Shown one piece after another: positions 8,386 to 16,656 of a stretch of DNA of 56,684 nucleotides. The stretch spans positions 1 to 56,684 of the forward strand of contig CAKZUE010000005.1 of NCBI GenBank assembly GCA_937920635.1. The letters run 5' to 3'. A program made the position numbers and the translations under genes. Origin of the DNA: an uncultured Bryobacteraceae bacterium (GTDB lineage: Bacteria; Acidobacteriota; Terriglobia; Bryobacterales; Bryobacteraceae). The notes under the pieces were generated by a model. That model did no database searches and had not been told where the DNA came from. It worked only from the letters and a program-made list of their open reading frames with translations. Position 1 is the first letter of the stretch. Each line of letters begins with the position of its first letter.

Positions 8386-8952
8386 ATGCTGAACCGACGA
8401 GACTTTCTTGCCCTCTCCGGGGCTTCGCCTCTGCTGGCGCAGTTGAAGCCGCCCAAGCCGGCGCCAGAGCTGACAATCATCCTGAACAGCGGGGAACACC
8501 TGCTGCTGAGCCGGTTCCGTGGCAAGGTGGTGGTGCTTGAGTTCCTGCTGACCACGTGTCCGCACTGCGCCACGTGCTCGGCCATCATGCAGAAGCTGTA
8601 TGACGAGTTGGGCGACAAGTTTCAGCCGCTGGGAACGGCCATCAACCCCAATTCGATGACGGAAGCCCGGATGCTGGTGCCGGCCTACATCAATCAATTG
8701 GGACTGAAGTTCCCGGTGGGGTACACGCCGCGCGAGCAGGCCTACGCCTGGCTGGAAGCGCAGAGCTCCAGCGGGCCGATCTATTTTCCGCAGGTCGTAT
8801 TCATCGACAAGAAGGGCATCATTCGCCATTATTTTCCCGGTGGCGATGAATTTTTCCGAAATGAAGAAGCCAATATGCGGCGGCTGATTCTGGAGCTATC
8901 GGCTGAAAATTCAACGCGCATTCCGGCAAAGTCCGGGGGCAAGAAATCGTGA
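8386..8952 (+). CDS. Tat-exported redoxin (thioredoxin-like, CPHC)
   Basis: A thioredoxin-fold oxidoreductase of 188 residues. The chosen ATG gives an N-terminus with NRRDFLALSG, a twin-arginine type signal. A GTG 15 bases upstream, overlapping the previous stop, is the alternative. The TlpA/AhpC-type core contains FRGKVVVLEFLLTTCPHC with the redox pair Cys58/Cys61, and later FPQVVFIDKKGIIR, the usual beta-strand after the cis-proline region. It is expected to act outside the cytoplasmic membrane in thiol-disulfide or peroxide chemistry. It is followed by a paralogue whose start overlaps this stop (GTGA). Confidence 0.85.
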   Translation: MLNRRDFLALSGASPLLAQLKPPKPAPELTIILNSGEHLLLSRFRGKVVVLEFLLTTCPHCATCSAIMQKLYDELGDKFQPLGTAINPNSMTEARMLVPAYINQLGLKFPVGYTPREQAYAWLEAQSSSGPIYFPQVVFIDKKGIIRHYFPGGDEFFRNEEANMRRLILELSAENSTRIPAKSGGKKS

Positions 8953-9509
8953 AAGGCGCGCGGGCGCTGCTGCTTCTGTCACTTTTGGCAGCAGCGGGAG
9001 CCGGCCAGATTCCGCGCCCGGCGCCGGAGATAGAATTCGCGCCGGTGACGGGCGGCAGCGGGAAGATGCGGCTGTCGCAGTTCCGGGGCAAAGTGGTGGC
9101 GCTGGAATTCCTGCTCACCACCTGCCCAGGGTGCAAATATTCGGCCCAGATCCTGGCCAGGCTCCAGCGGGAGTACGGTCCGCGGGGCTTTCAGGTGATC
9201 GGGCTGGCGGTAGATCCCGGGGCGGCGCAGAAGATTCCGGTGTTCGCGGCGGAGACGGGCGCGCTGTTTCCCATCGCGGTTTACAACGACGGCGCGGCGC
9301 GGGAGTATCTCCAGGTGCCGCTGATGCTGCGGATGGCGTATCCCCAACTGGCGTTCGTCGACAGGAAGGGCGTCCTGCGGGAGCATTTCCGGGCGGAGGA
9401 TCCGCGGATGAGCCCCGCGTCGGAAGAAGCCAGCATCCGGAAGGTGGTGGAACAATTGTTGGCGGAGGGCGATGCCGGAACGAAGGCGCCGCCCCGCAGG
9501 AAGAAATAG
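8949..9509 (+). CDS. Secreted redoxin (thioredoxin-like, CPGC)
   Basis: A 186-residue paralogue of the preceding redoxin. It carries a Sec-type signal peptide (ALLLLSLLAAAGAGQ) instead of a Tat signal. The active site is LEFLLTTCPGCKYSAQIL (Cys59/Cys62), in the same FRGKVV context as the neighbour, which points to tandem duplication. The C-terminus is basic (KAPPRRKK). The GTG start overlaps the upstream stop, implying translational coupling. The role is probably reduction or oxidation of exported protein thiols; partner specificity is not visible. Confidence 0.85.
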   Translation: MKGARALLLLSLLAAAGAGQIPRPAPEIEFAPVTGGSGKMRLSQFRGKVVALEFLLTTCPGCKYSAQILARLQREYGPRGFQVIGLAVDPGAAQKIPVFAAETGALFPIAVYNDGAAREYLQVPLMLRMAYPQLAFVDRKGVLREHFRAEDPRMSPASEEASIRKVVEQLLAEGDAGTKAPPRRKK

Positions 9510-9526
9510 CAGAGGACGGACGAACC

Positions 9527-10363
9527 ATGCGTGGAAGCAAATCAGCCGCCTTCGGGCGGCTCCTGTTTTTTTCGGCTACAGTGCTGGCCGCCGCCGCGCA
9601 GATGGCGCCGGACCAGCTGACGGAGGCCGAGAAGAAGGCGGGATGGCGGCTGCTGTTCGACGGCAGGACCATGCAGGGCTGGGCGCCGGCCGCGGCGGGC
9701 GCCTGGACGGTCGAGGACGGCTGCCTGAAGGCGATTGCCCGCCCGGTTCTGCGCGAAGATCTGGTGACGTTGGACGAATTCGGGGATTTCGAACTGGTGT
9801 TCGAGTGGAAGGTGGCGCCGGGGGCGAACAGCGGCGTGAAGTACCTGATCCAGGACTCGGTGCTGGTGGACGAAAAGCAGCTCCCGGAGGGGATGAAGCT
9901 GAGCTTCGAGCAGCAGGTGGGCTGGTTTCTGGAGCACCGCAGCGCGAAGCGGGAACTGGTGAAGCCGGGCTCGGGGGCGCAGGTGTATCCGGTGGCGTTC
10001 GAGTATCAGGTGATCGACGACCGCAAGCACCCGGATGCGCTGCTGAATGCCTCCAGCCGAGCCGGCGCCCTGTACCGGATGGCGGCGCCCCGGCAGGCGG
10101 CGGCGAAGCCGGCGGGCGAGTTCAACGAGGGGCGGATCGTGTTGCGCGGGCTGCATGTGGAGCACTGGCTGAACGGGGTGAAGGTGGTCGACATCCGTCT
10201 GGACGACCCGCAGGTGAGAGAGAGCGTGGAGCGGCGGTGGAAGGAAGGGCATCCGGTGAGGAGGCTGTTGACAGAGATCCCAAAGAGGCGGACGCCGGTC
10301 GCCTTGCAGCACCACAACGACGAGGCGTGGTTCAGGAACCTGAAGATCCGCGAGCTGCGCTGA
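9527..10363 (+). CDS. DUF1080 (3-keto-disaccharide hydrolase family) secreted protein
   Basis: A 278-residue exported protein with signal peptide (LLFFSATVLAAAAQ). The DUF1080 concanavalin/LamG-like fold is visible in WRLLFDGRTMQGW, DFELVFEWKVAPGANSGVKY, then EYQVIDDRKHPD, HVEHWLNGVKVVD and a C-terminal VALQHHNDEAWFRNLKIREL. The family includes 3-keto-disaccharide hydrolases acting on oxidised sugars outside the cytoplasm. The ATG after AGAGGACGG was chosen; a longer reading overlaps the redoxin gene. It ends in a 32-bp convergent overlap with the WaaA-LpxK gene. Confidence 0.85.
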   Translation: MRGSKSAAFGRLLFFSATVLAAAAQMAPDQLTEAEKKAGWRLLFDGRTMQGWAPAAAGAWTVEDGCLKAIARPVLREDLVTLDEFGDFELVFEWKVAPGANSGVKYLIQDSVLVDEKQLPEGMKLSFEQQVGWFLEHRSAKRELVKPGSGAQVYPVAFEYQVIDDRKHPDALLNASSRAGALYRMAAPRQAAAKPAGEFNEGRIVLRGLHVEHWLNGVKVVDIRLDDPQVRESVERRWKEGHPVRRLLTEIPKRRTPVALQHHNDEAWFRNLKIRELR

Positions 10364-12638
10364 CGCAAGCGAGCACGAGCTGGAGCAGATCCTCCGGGCG
10401 GTCGATTTCGAGCCGGACAGGAACCGTGCGGATCGACGGGCGGGTCTGGAGCGAGGCGGGGAGGTTCAGGAAGTCTTTTTCCGTCGTGAGCAGCAGGGGC
10501 GCCTGATCGAGCAGGGGGAGAATGTCGGATTCGGCGTAGTGGTGGTGGTCCGGGAAAACGCGGAAGAAGAAAGGTTCGATGTCCAGCGAGGCGAGCGTGC
10601 GGCGGAAGGATTCCGGCTGGGCGATGCCGCAGAAGGCGCCGGGGCGGACATCGGGCGGGAGCTGCGGGGAATCGGCGGAAAACCAGGCGCGGAAGACAGG
10701 GCAGGAGCGGTTGTGCCTGCGGATCTCTGCGATCAAACCTGCGTATTCCCTGCCCCTCTCTGCACGGGTGATGACGATGGCGGAGGCGCGGGCCAGCGCG
10801 CGGAAGGGTTCGCGGAGGCGGCCTTTGGGAAAGACGCCGCCGCGGAAGGGGTCGATGGCGTCCACGAGGACGATATCCAGCTCACGGCGCGTCTGCCAGT
10901 GCTGGAAGCCGTCGTCGAGGATGTAGAGATCCGGCGAGTACCCACGGCTGGAGACCAGGCGCCGGCGCGCAGCCTGGCGATCCGCGCCGATGGCGACCGC
11001 CGCGGCGCCATCGCGGAGGATGAGCTGCGCCTCCTCGCCGGTGAGCTCGACGGGAAGGGATTCACCCGGCAGGGCGGCCACGATTTCGCGGGAGCGGCGG
11101 CGGTATCCGCGGGTGAGGACCGCGGGGCGGAGACCGCGCGCGGCCAGTTCGCGGCAGAGCCAGCGGACCAGCGGCGTCTTGCCCGTGCCGCCCATGGCGA
11201 GGTTGCCGATGCTGACGACCGGCTTTTCGGGAAGATCCAATGGAAAGCGCGCGGCGGCGCGGTGGAGGGCCATGCCCGCGAGCCAGAGCGGAGCGAGGGG
11301 ATTGCATCCGGGCGGGCGCGGCAAGGCGGAATCATGGAGCTCGACGGCGGCGGCGGCGGCGCGGGCGGCGGCGCCGCGGCGGGCTTCCGCCACCTCCCGG
11401 GCGCGCGCGCCCAGGGACTGGCGGAAGGCCGCATCAGAAAAAACCCTCTCGAGGGCGGGTGCGAGTTCGGCGGGGGATGCCAGGGAAATCATGGCCTCTT
11501 TTTGCCGAAATTCCGCAGCAATTTCCGCAAAATTCTCCATGTGCGGCCCGGCGAGAACAGGCACGCCGAAGGCGGCCGGCTCAAGAATATTGTGGCCGCC
11601 CCGGCGAGGGAATGTGCCGCCCATGAAGACCGCCGTGGCGGCGCGGAAGAGCGAGTTCAGCTCGCCGATGGAGTCGAGCAGGAGGACGGCGGGCGGCCGG
11701 AGGGGATCGCTGGCGGAGAGAAACGAGCGGCAGACGAACGGGAAGTCCCGCGCCATCAACTTGTCATATGCGGAGGCGAAGCGCTCCGGGCGGCGCGGGG
11801 CCAGGATCAGCAGGAGCCCGGGGAAGCGGGGCGCAAGCTGCGCAAACGCGTCGAGGACGATGTCGTCCTCGTCGGGGTCGCCCGGCAGCGCGGCAGGCAT
11901 GGTGGAAGCGGCAATCCAGATGAATTCGGCCTTGGCAGAAGAAAGACATTCGGCGATGTCCGCTGGAATTTGCGTGGCTTCCGGATCGAAATCATATTTC
12001 ATATTTCCGCTGATTTCAACCCGGAGCGCGCCAAGCGAGCGGTACCGCTCCGCGGCCGTGGAGTCCTGGGCGAGGATCCGGTCGGCGAAGCCCAGAGCGT
12101 GGCGGAAGAACCAGCGGAGCCGCTGGTAGCGGGGCAGAGCGCGGTCCGAGATGCGGGCGTTGGCCAGCAGCAGCCGGGCGCCCGAGCGGCGGGCTTCGCG
12201 GAAGAGATTGGGCCAGATCTCGGTTTCCATGACAATGACCAGCGCCGGGCGGAGGCGGCCGAGGACGCGGCGTACGGCGAAGCGGTAATCGAGGGGCGCG
12301 TAAAAGACGCCGTCGGCCAGACCGGCGAGCTTCTCCTCGCACAAGGCGCGTCCGGCCAGAGTGGTGGTGGTGACGAAGACGGGCGTGCCGGGCAGGAGCG
12401 GGCGGAGGCGGCGGAGAAGGACGGCGGCAGTGAGGGCTTCGCCGACGCTGACGGCGTGCAACCAGACGCAGCCGGGAACCGTCGGGTGAATGTGCGGCGG
12501 TAGAAAACCAAAGCGCTCGCCGAGGCGGTGAAGATATCGGCGGTCCCGGGCAACGCGCAGCGACAGATAGAGTAAGAGGAACGGGAAAGCGAGGGCCTGA
12601 AGGGACCAATAGAGGACAAAGATGAGAATCGTGGGCAA
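10332..12638 (-). CDS. Fused Kdo transferase (WaaA/KdtA) and tetraacyldisaccharide 4'-kinase (LpxK)
   Basis: A single polypeptide joins two consecutive lipid A steps at the inner membrane. The N-terminal half is WaaA: one hydrophobic helix (LIFVLYWSLQALAFPF), HAVSVGEA with the catalytic glutamate, METEIWPN, SGNMKYD and GGTFPRRGGHNILEPA. The C-terminal half, after an alanine-rich linker, is LpxK with the P-loop SIGNLAMGGTGKTPLVRW, LTRGYRRRS, LDDGFQHW and FPDHHHY. LpxK phosphorylates the lipid A disaccharide and WaaA adds Kdo, so fusion could channel product. Length is about the sum of both families. The start is uncertain: TTG at 12638 gives the usual WaaA N-terminus, while GTG at 12680 is longer. 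Either way the 5' end overlaps the divergent secreted-protein gene. Confidence 0.9.
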   Translation of the reverse strand: MPTILIFVLYWSLQALAFPFLLLYLSLRVARDRRYLHRLGERFGFLPPHIHPTVPGCVWLHAVSVGEALTAAVLLRRLRPLLPGTPVFVTTTTLAGRALCEEKLAGLADGVFYAPLDYRFAVRRVLGRLRPALVIVMETEIWPNLFREARRSGARLLLANARISDRALPRYQRLRWFFRHALGFADRILAQDSTAAERYRSLGALRVEISGNMKYDFDPEATQIPADIAECLSSAKAEFIWIAASTMPAALPGDPDEDDIVLDAFAQLAPRFPGLLLILAPRRPERFASAYDKLMARDFPFVCRSFLSASDPLRPPAVLLLDSIGELNSLFRAATAVFMGGTFPRRGGHNILEPAAFGVPVLAGPHMENFAEIAAEFRQKEAMISLASPAELAPALERVFSDAAFRQSLGARAREVAEARRGAAARAAAAAVELHDSALPRPPGCNPLAPLWLAGMALHRAAARFPLDLPEKPVVSIGNLAMGGTGKTPLVRWLCRELAARGLRPAVLTRGYRRRSREIVAALPGESLPVELTGEEAQLILRDGAAAVAIGADRQAARRRLVSSRGYSPDLYILDDGFQHWQTRRELDIVLVDAIDPFRGGVFPKGRLREPFRALARASAIVITRAERGREYAGLIAEIRRHNRSCPVFRAWFSADSPQLPPDVRPGAFCGIAQPESFRRTLASLDIEPFFFRVFPDHHHYAESDILPLLDQAPLLLTTEKDFLNLPASLQTRPSIRTVPVRLEIDRPEDLLQLVLACVSAARGSSGS

Positions 12639-13212
12639 AATACTGATTGTAAGCCTGGGGCTGATGCTGGCGGCGGCCACCGTCCAGGCGCCGTTCCGGC
12701 CGAAGCCGGCCGAGAGCTATCCTTCGCATCAGAAGGTGGGGGCGCTAGCGCTGGCAGCGGTGAAATTCGAGACGGACGAAGAGACCAAGCCGCTGTTCGG
12801 CGGCGTGAATCCAAACGAGCACGGGGTGCTGCCGGTGCTGCTGATTCTGGACAACCGCGGCGAGGAAACGTTGCTGCTGGACCGGATGCGGGTGACGTAC
12901 CAGGCGGGGCGGTATGAAGTGCAGCCGACGCCGGCGCAGGAGCTGCCGTCGATCCTGGGTCCGCGGCGGCCGAACATGGGCCCGCGGGCGCCGATCCCGC
13001 TGCCAAAGAAGAAAAACCCGCTGGCGAAACTGGAGTTCGAGACGCGGGCTTTTGGAGCGAAGACGCTGCTGAAGGGCGAGTCGGCGCACGGATTTTTCTA
13101 TTTCGAGACGCGGCACCGGCGGGACGCGATCCTCTACATCACGGGGATCCGGGAAGGCGTCAGCGGCAAGGAGCTGTTCTTCGCCGAGGTGCCGATCGAC
13201 GAGCCGCGGTGA
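12622..13212 (+). CDS. Secreted protein of unknown function
   Basis: A 196-residue protein with a clear signal peptide (KILIVSLGLMLAAATVQA). The rest has beta-rich segments (LPVLLILDNRGEETLLLD, KLEFETRAFGAKTLLKGE, HGFFYFETRHRRDAILYI) resembling a DUF4352-like immunoglobulin fold, but I do not assign a family. The ATG follows AGAGGACAAAG. It is divergent from, and overlaps, the WaaA-LpxK start, and lies 43 bp before the Gfo/Idh/MocA gene. Confidence 0.65.
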   Translation: MRIVGKILIVSLGLMLAAATVQAPFRPKPAESYPSHQKVGALALAAVKFETDEETKPLFGGVNPNEHGVLPVLLILDNRGEETLLLDRMRVTYQAGRYEVQPTPAQELPSILGPRRPNMGPRAPIPLPKKKNPLAKLEFETRAFGAKTLLKGESAHGFFYFETRHRRDAILYITGIREGVSGKELFFAEVPIDEPR

Positions 13213-13255
13213 TTCTCCCGGATGCGCCGCGGCCCGCTGTAGAATGTATCCCGGT

Positions 13256-14569
13256 ATGAGCGACACTCGAGTCCCCCGCCGAACGTTTCTGAAATCCGCC
13301 TCCGCCCTGTCCGCCGCGCCTGCGGTGCTGGCGCAGCCCAAGCCGAACGAACGGCTGCGGCTGGCCATGGTGGGCGTCGGCACGCGCGGCATCTACCTGC
13401 TCGAGCGGATGCAGGAGGCGCCGAACACGGACATCGCCGTGATCTGCGATCTCTATGACTCGAACCTCGAGCGCGCGCAGAAGACGGCGTTCAACAAGAA
13501 AGCCGTGGTCACCAAGGACTGGGAAAAGGCGGTCGAAGCCAAGGACGTGGATGCGGTGGTGATCGCCACGCCGGATTTTTGGCATGCGCCGATGGCGGTG
13601 CGCGCCGCGCAGGCGAAGAAACACATTTATGTGGAAAAAGGCCTGTGCCGGACGCTGGAGGAGGCGAAAGCCATCCGCAAGGCGGTGCGGGAAAACCGGG
13701 TCGTGCTCCAGCTTGGCCACCACCAGAACTCGGAGCCGTCGTTCATCAAGGCGCGGGAGCTGTTCCAGTCGGGGCGGCTTGGCAAGACGTGTTTAGCGCG
13801 CACCTACATCGACCGCACCAACCCCTGGCCGGAGTGGCAGTTTTACACCCGCTACGACAACCAGCAACTGCCGGCGGACGCCAAGCCGGACCGCATTGAT
13901 TGGGAGAAGTTCCAGGAGTACGCGGGCGTCAAAACCAATTTCGACCCGGAACGTTTTTTCCGCTGGCGCTGCTGGTGGGAGTATGGAACGGGCATTGCGG
14001 GCGACCTGATGAGCCATCAGTGGGACGGGGTGAACATGATCATGGGCATGGGCATCCCCGAGGCGGTGCAGACCATGGGCGGGCTGTATTTCTGGACGAA
14101 GGACCGCGAGGTGCCGGACCAGTGGCACGTGCTGTTCGAGTATCCGAAAAAACAGTTGAACGTCACTTTCGCGTGCACGTTCCACAACCGCCACCACGGC
14201 ACGAACACGTATATCTTCGGCCGCGACGCGACGATCGAGGTGGCCGAAAGGCACTGCCGGCTGTATACGGCGGAGTGGACGCCGGAGGGCGCGGCGAAGG
14301 TGAACGCCGCGCGGAAGAAGGCGGAGCAGTGGGGGCTGGATCCGGAGATGGCGCATTTCCTGGCCGAGCCGGAGTACCAGTGGAAGCGGGGAGAGAACCC
14401 GGTGTCAAGCCACATGCGGAACTGGATCGACTCGATCCGCGGGCTGGACCAGCCGCGCTGCGGCATGGACCGCGCGTGGGAGGAGGCGGTGACGATCGTG
14501 ATGAGCGTCGAGTCCTACTTCAAGGAGCGCAAGGTGAAGTGGGACCCGGTGAACGAGCAGATCGTTTGA
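13256..14569 (+). CDS. Tat-exported Gfo/Idh/MocA family oxidoreductase
   Basis: A 437-residue NAD(P)-dependent sugar or cyclitol oxidoreductase. The N-terminus has a twin-arginine signal (PRRTFLKSASALSAAPAVLA), then a Rossmann fold (LAMVGVGTRGIYLLER), the strand VVIATPDFWHAP and the catalytic-region motif KHIYVEKGLCRT, where the lysine is the family's expected catalytic residue. The C-terminal dehydrogenase-like domain is rich in tryptophan and histidine. Tat export implies cofactor loading before secretion, common among acidobacterial and planctomycete members. An ATG 12 bp upstream is also possible. Substrate cannot be named. Confidence 0.88.
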   Translation: MSDTRVPRRTFLKSASALSAAPAVLAQPKPNERLRLAMVGVGTRGIYLLERMQEAPNTDIAVICDLYDSNLERAQKTAFNKKAVVTKDWEKAVEAKDVDAVVIATPDFWHAPMAVRAAQAKKHIYVEKGLCRTLEEAKAIRKAVRENRVVLQLGHHQNSEPSFIKARELFQSGRLGKTCLARTYIDRTNPWPEWQFYTRYDNQQLPADAKPDRIDWEKFQEYAGVKTNFDPERFFRWRCWWEYGTGIAGDLMSHQWDGVNMIMGMGIPEAVQTMGGLYFWTKDREVPDQWHVLFEYPKKQLNVTFACTFHNRHHGTNTYIFGRDATIEVAERHCRLYTAEWTPEGAAKVNAARKKAEQWGLDPEMAHFLAEPEYQWKRGENPVSSHMRNWIDSIRGLDQPRCGMDRAWEEAVTIVMSVESYFKERKVKWDPVNEQIV

Positions 14570-14578
14570 AGCGCTGCG

Positions 14579-15352
14579 CTACTGAGCGTGGCGGCGGCGC
14601 ATCGCCCAGCTTCCGAGCAGCAGCCCCGCGCCGATCAACGCAAAGGTGCCGGGCTCCGGATTCTCCGCCAGCGGCGCCTCCGGCGGCAGCGCGCCGAACC
14701 GGGCTTCGGGCGTCACCGCTTCCAGCCTGGTCAGGAACGACTGGTACTGCCAGCCCTGGAACGCGCCATCGGCGGCGGCATTGCCGCTGATCACAGCCCA
14801 CTCGCCGAGGCCGAAATCCGGGTTCTGGCGGATGAACGCCGCGGCGGTGTGCATCCACGACCAGGCCAGCGGCGTCAGACTGATGGACTGGTTTTCCGCG
14901 TCGTCGAGTATGCCCCAGATGGCTTGCTGGATGTGCAGATCGGGCTGAAAAGGCGTGCCGCTGCGGTAGGCTTCCATCTGGGTGATAAGCCAGGCGGCGG
15001 CCTGGTAGCGTTCCATGGGACCGAGGCCGAGATCCCACCAGAAGTCCTCGTTGGAGAAGGATCCTTTGCGCACCAGCGCGGCCTGATCCGGGGTCCAGGG
15101 CAGGAGCGGAACGACGTTAGCCGTGTAAGTGTTGCCCGGTGATGCGAACCGCTCCACGTCCACGCACCAGAGGTCCACATCCACGCCGTCCACAAGCCCG
15201 TTGTAGCGGCCGCCGTTCAGAACCAGGACCAGCCGGTCATTGGTGATCTGCACCGTCCGGCCCGTGCCTAGCGCAGAACCGGGAAGCAGGGGGCTGGCAA
15301 AGAGGCTGCTGATGCAGAAAGCTGACAGCAACACCGCACGCAAAATGGCCAT
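14579..15352 (-). CDS. PEP-CTERM sorted exported protein
   Basis: A 257-residue protein with a signal peptide (VLLSAFCISSLFASP) and a C-terminal PEP-CTERM sorting signal: NPEPGTFALIGAGLLLG followed by an arginine cluster (RRRHAQ). Such tails are recognised by exosortase and linked to exopolysaccharide and surface-protein display. The central domain (tryptophan-rich, with QAAAWLITQME and QQAIWGILDDAE) resembles PEP-CTERM surface proteins of unknown function. The start is fixed by AGGAGAATCGA before the ATG. No exosortase is in the window. Confidence 0.8.
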   Translation of the reverse strand: MAILRAVLLSAFCISSLFASPLLPGSALGTGRTVQITNDRLVLVLNGGRYNGLVDGVDVDLWCVDVERFASPGNTYTANVVPLLPWTPDQAALVRKGSFSNEDFWWDLGLGPMERYQAAAWLITQMEAYRSGTPFQPDLHIQQAIWGILDDAENQSISLTPLAWSWMHTAAAFIRQNPDFGLGEWAVISGNAAADGAFQGWQYQSFLTRLEAVTPEARFGALPPEAPLAENPEPGTFALIGAGLLLGSWAMRRRHAQ

Positions 15353-15697
15353 TCGATTCTCCTGCCAGCAGGAAGTAATTGTACTGAAATCCCGCGGCAA
15401 TTGGAAGCGTAGCAGGCGGAATGTACGGCTCCAATAGGCGGACGGTTCCAGAACGCCGGTCCGCGCAGCGGGGTGGCCCGGCCACTGGCAGGGCGAAGGC
15501 TGCGCCTGTACGCACAAGTTGTTGATTTAGCATGCGCTTTCGGTGAGCCGAGGGAACTATCCCTCTCCTGCGAGAAGGGGTAGGCGGCATAGAACCCGGC
15601 GGGAGCAAAAACCTCCAGCCGACCCGCGGCGGGCGCAACGCGGCGATCGTGGAGGGTGGGACGCGGCCACCGGCAGGAGTCCGCAAGCCGGCGGCCG
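15353..15697. other. Long leader/intergenic region upstream of the PEP-CTERM gene
   Basis: 345 bp with no convincing gene on either strand. It contains a near-perfect hairpin (15557-15583: 11 pairs, one bulge, loop CTGC) and a candidate promoter close to the PEP-CTERM start. I compared it by eye with known riboswitch consensus patterns and saw no match. Confidence 0.4.
15378..15406 (-). promoter_or_regulatory. Candidate sigma-70 promoter of the PEP-CTERM gene
   Basis: On the minus strand a TTCCAA -35 and a TACAAT -10 are separated by 17 bp, ending 26 bp before the start codon. The -10 is good and the -35 is weak. Confidence 0.4.
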
Positions 15698-16516
15698 TCA
15701 GCCCAGCCGGGAGAGCCAGAGGACGAGCTCGAGATAGGCGTAGCCGGTGAGGGCCAGGGCGAACACGGCGGCGCCGGTCCAGAGTTTTTCTGTGAAATTC
15801 GGCACAAGGCGCGGAGTTCCGGCGAGATAGCCAACCGCGAATCCAGTGATTAATCCGCCGATATGGGCGGCATTATCAATGCGGAAAAACGGGAGAAGGC
15901 CGAATAAAAGCCCGTAAACCGCCCAGCGGATGTAAAACCCCTTGATCATCGCCGCCTCGCCGGACCATTTGTAGCGGACGCCGAGGGCGATCATGGCGCC
16001 GATGAGGCCGAACAGGCCGGCCGAGGCGCCGACGGTGAGCATGGTGCCGCGCAGCATGCTGAGAGCGAATCCGCCGATAGTGGAAAAAATGTAGATCGCC
16101 ACCATGCGTTTTGTGCCGTAAATTTCTTCGGCGTGGCGGCCGAGATCCATGAAAACCCAAAGGTTGAAGAAAATGTGCATCAGGTTGCCATGGAGGAAGC
16201 CGGCGGTGATCAGGCGCCACCACTGTCCTCCGAAGACGGCCTGCGGCAGCGCGGCTCCATAGCGGATGAGCGCGTTCACCTCGCCGACTTTGCTGGAGGC
16301 GAGCAGGGTGACCAGATACAGTGCCACGCAGGCGAGCGAGATGACGATGGTGGCGAACTGCGCCGTGGGGACCAGCCCGCCGAAGATGCCGCCGGGGTCG
16401 CGCCGGTCGATGGCGCGCGGACCGACGGGCGTATCGCAGTACGGGCAGACTTTGTCGCTGGTCGTGATGAAGGCCCGGCAATGCGGGCACATGCGGCGGG
16501 TTTCCACTTCTTTCAT
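15698..16516 (-). CDS. Rhomboid-family intramembrane serine protease with N-terminal zinc ribbon
   Basis: A 272-residue polytopic membrane protein. The first 35 residues form a zinc ribbon (CPHC...CPYC). A six-helix rhomboid core follows, with the catalytic serine in GASAGLFG (Ser165) and the histidine in NAAHIGGL (His218). The oxyanion-side HGNLMHIFFNLWVF is also present. Rhomboids cleave membrane proteins within the bilayer; the ribbon suggests a partner-binding tag. All key residues are intact, so it is predicted active. Confidence 0.9.
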   Translation of the reverse strand: MKEVETRRMCPHCRAFITTSDKVCPYCDTPVGPRAIDRRDPGGIFGGLVPTAQFATIVISLACVALYLVTLLASSKVGEVNALIRYGAALPQAVFGGQWWRLITAGFLHGNLMHIFFNLWVFMDLGRHAEEIYGTKRMVAIYIFSTIGGFALSMLRGTMLTVGASAGLFGLIGAMIALGVRYKWSGEAAMIKGFYIRWAVYGLLFGLLPFFRIDNAAHIGGLITGFAVGYLAGTPRLVPNFTEKLWTGAAVFALALTGYAYLELVLWLSRLG

Positions 16517-16619
16517 TGTAGCGGCGGCCCCCAGTGGCGCGTTCGCCTCAGGCGCTTCCCGCCCGCGCCTCAGGCGAACGCCGGATTCTTGCCTTGCGGG
16601 ATTGCATGATTCACTGATA

Positions 16620-16647
16620 CCAGGCGCAATCCTGGACTCGCGCCTGG
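16620..16647 (+). promoter_or_regulatory. Hairpin overlapping the cpaB Shine-Dalgarno
   Basis: CCAGGCGC and GCGCCTGG form an 8-bp stem with a 12-nt loop. The 3' arm takes the first two bases of the GGAGG ribosome-binding site of cpaB. It may tune translation; this is inferred from geometry. Confidence 0.35.
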
Positions 16648-16656
16648 AGGAATGCT

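Noticed and set aside
15353-15697. Riboswitch upstream of the PEP-CTERM gene
   Set aside because: No match by eye to cyclic-di-GMP, cobalamin or other consensus patterns; only a simple hairpin is seen.
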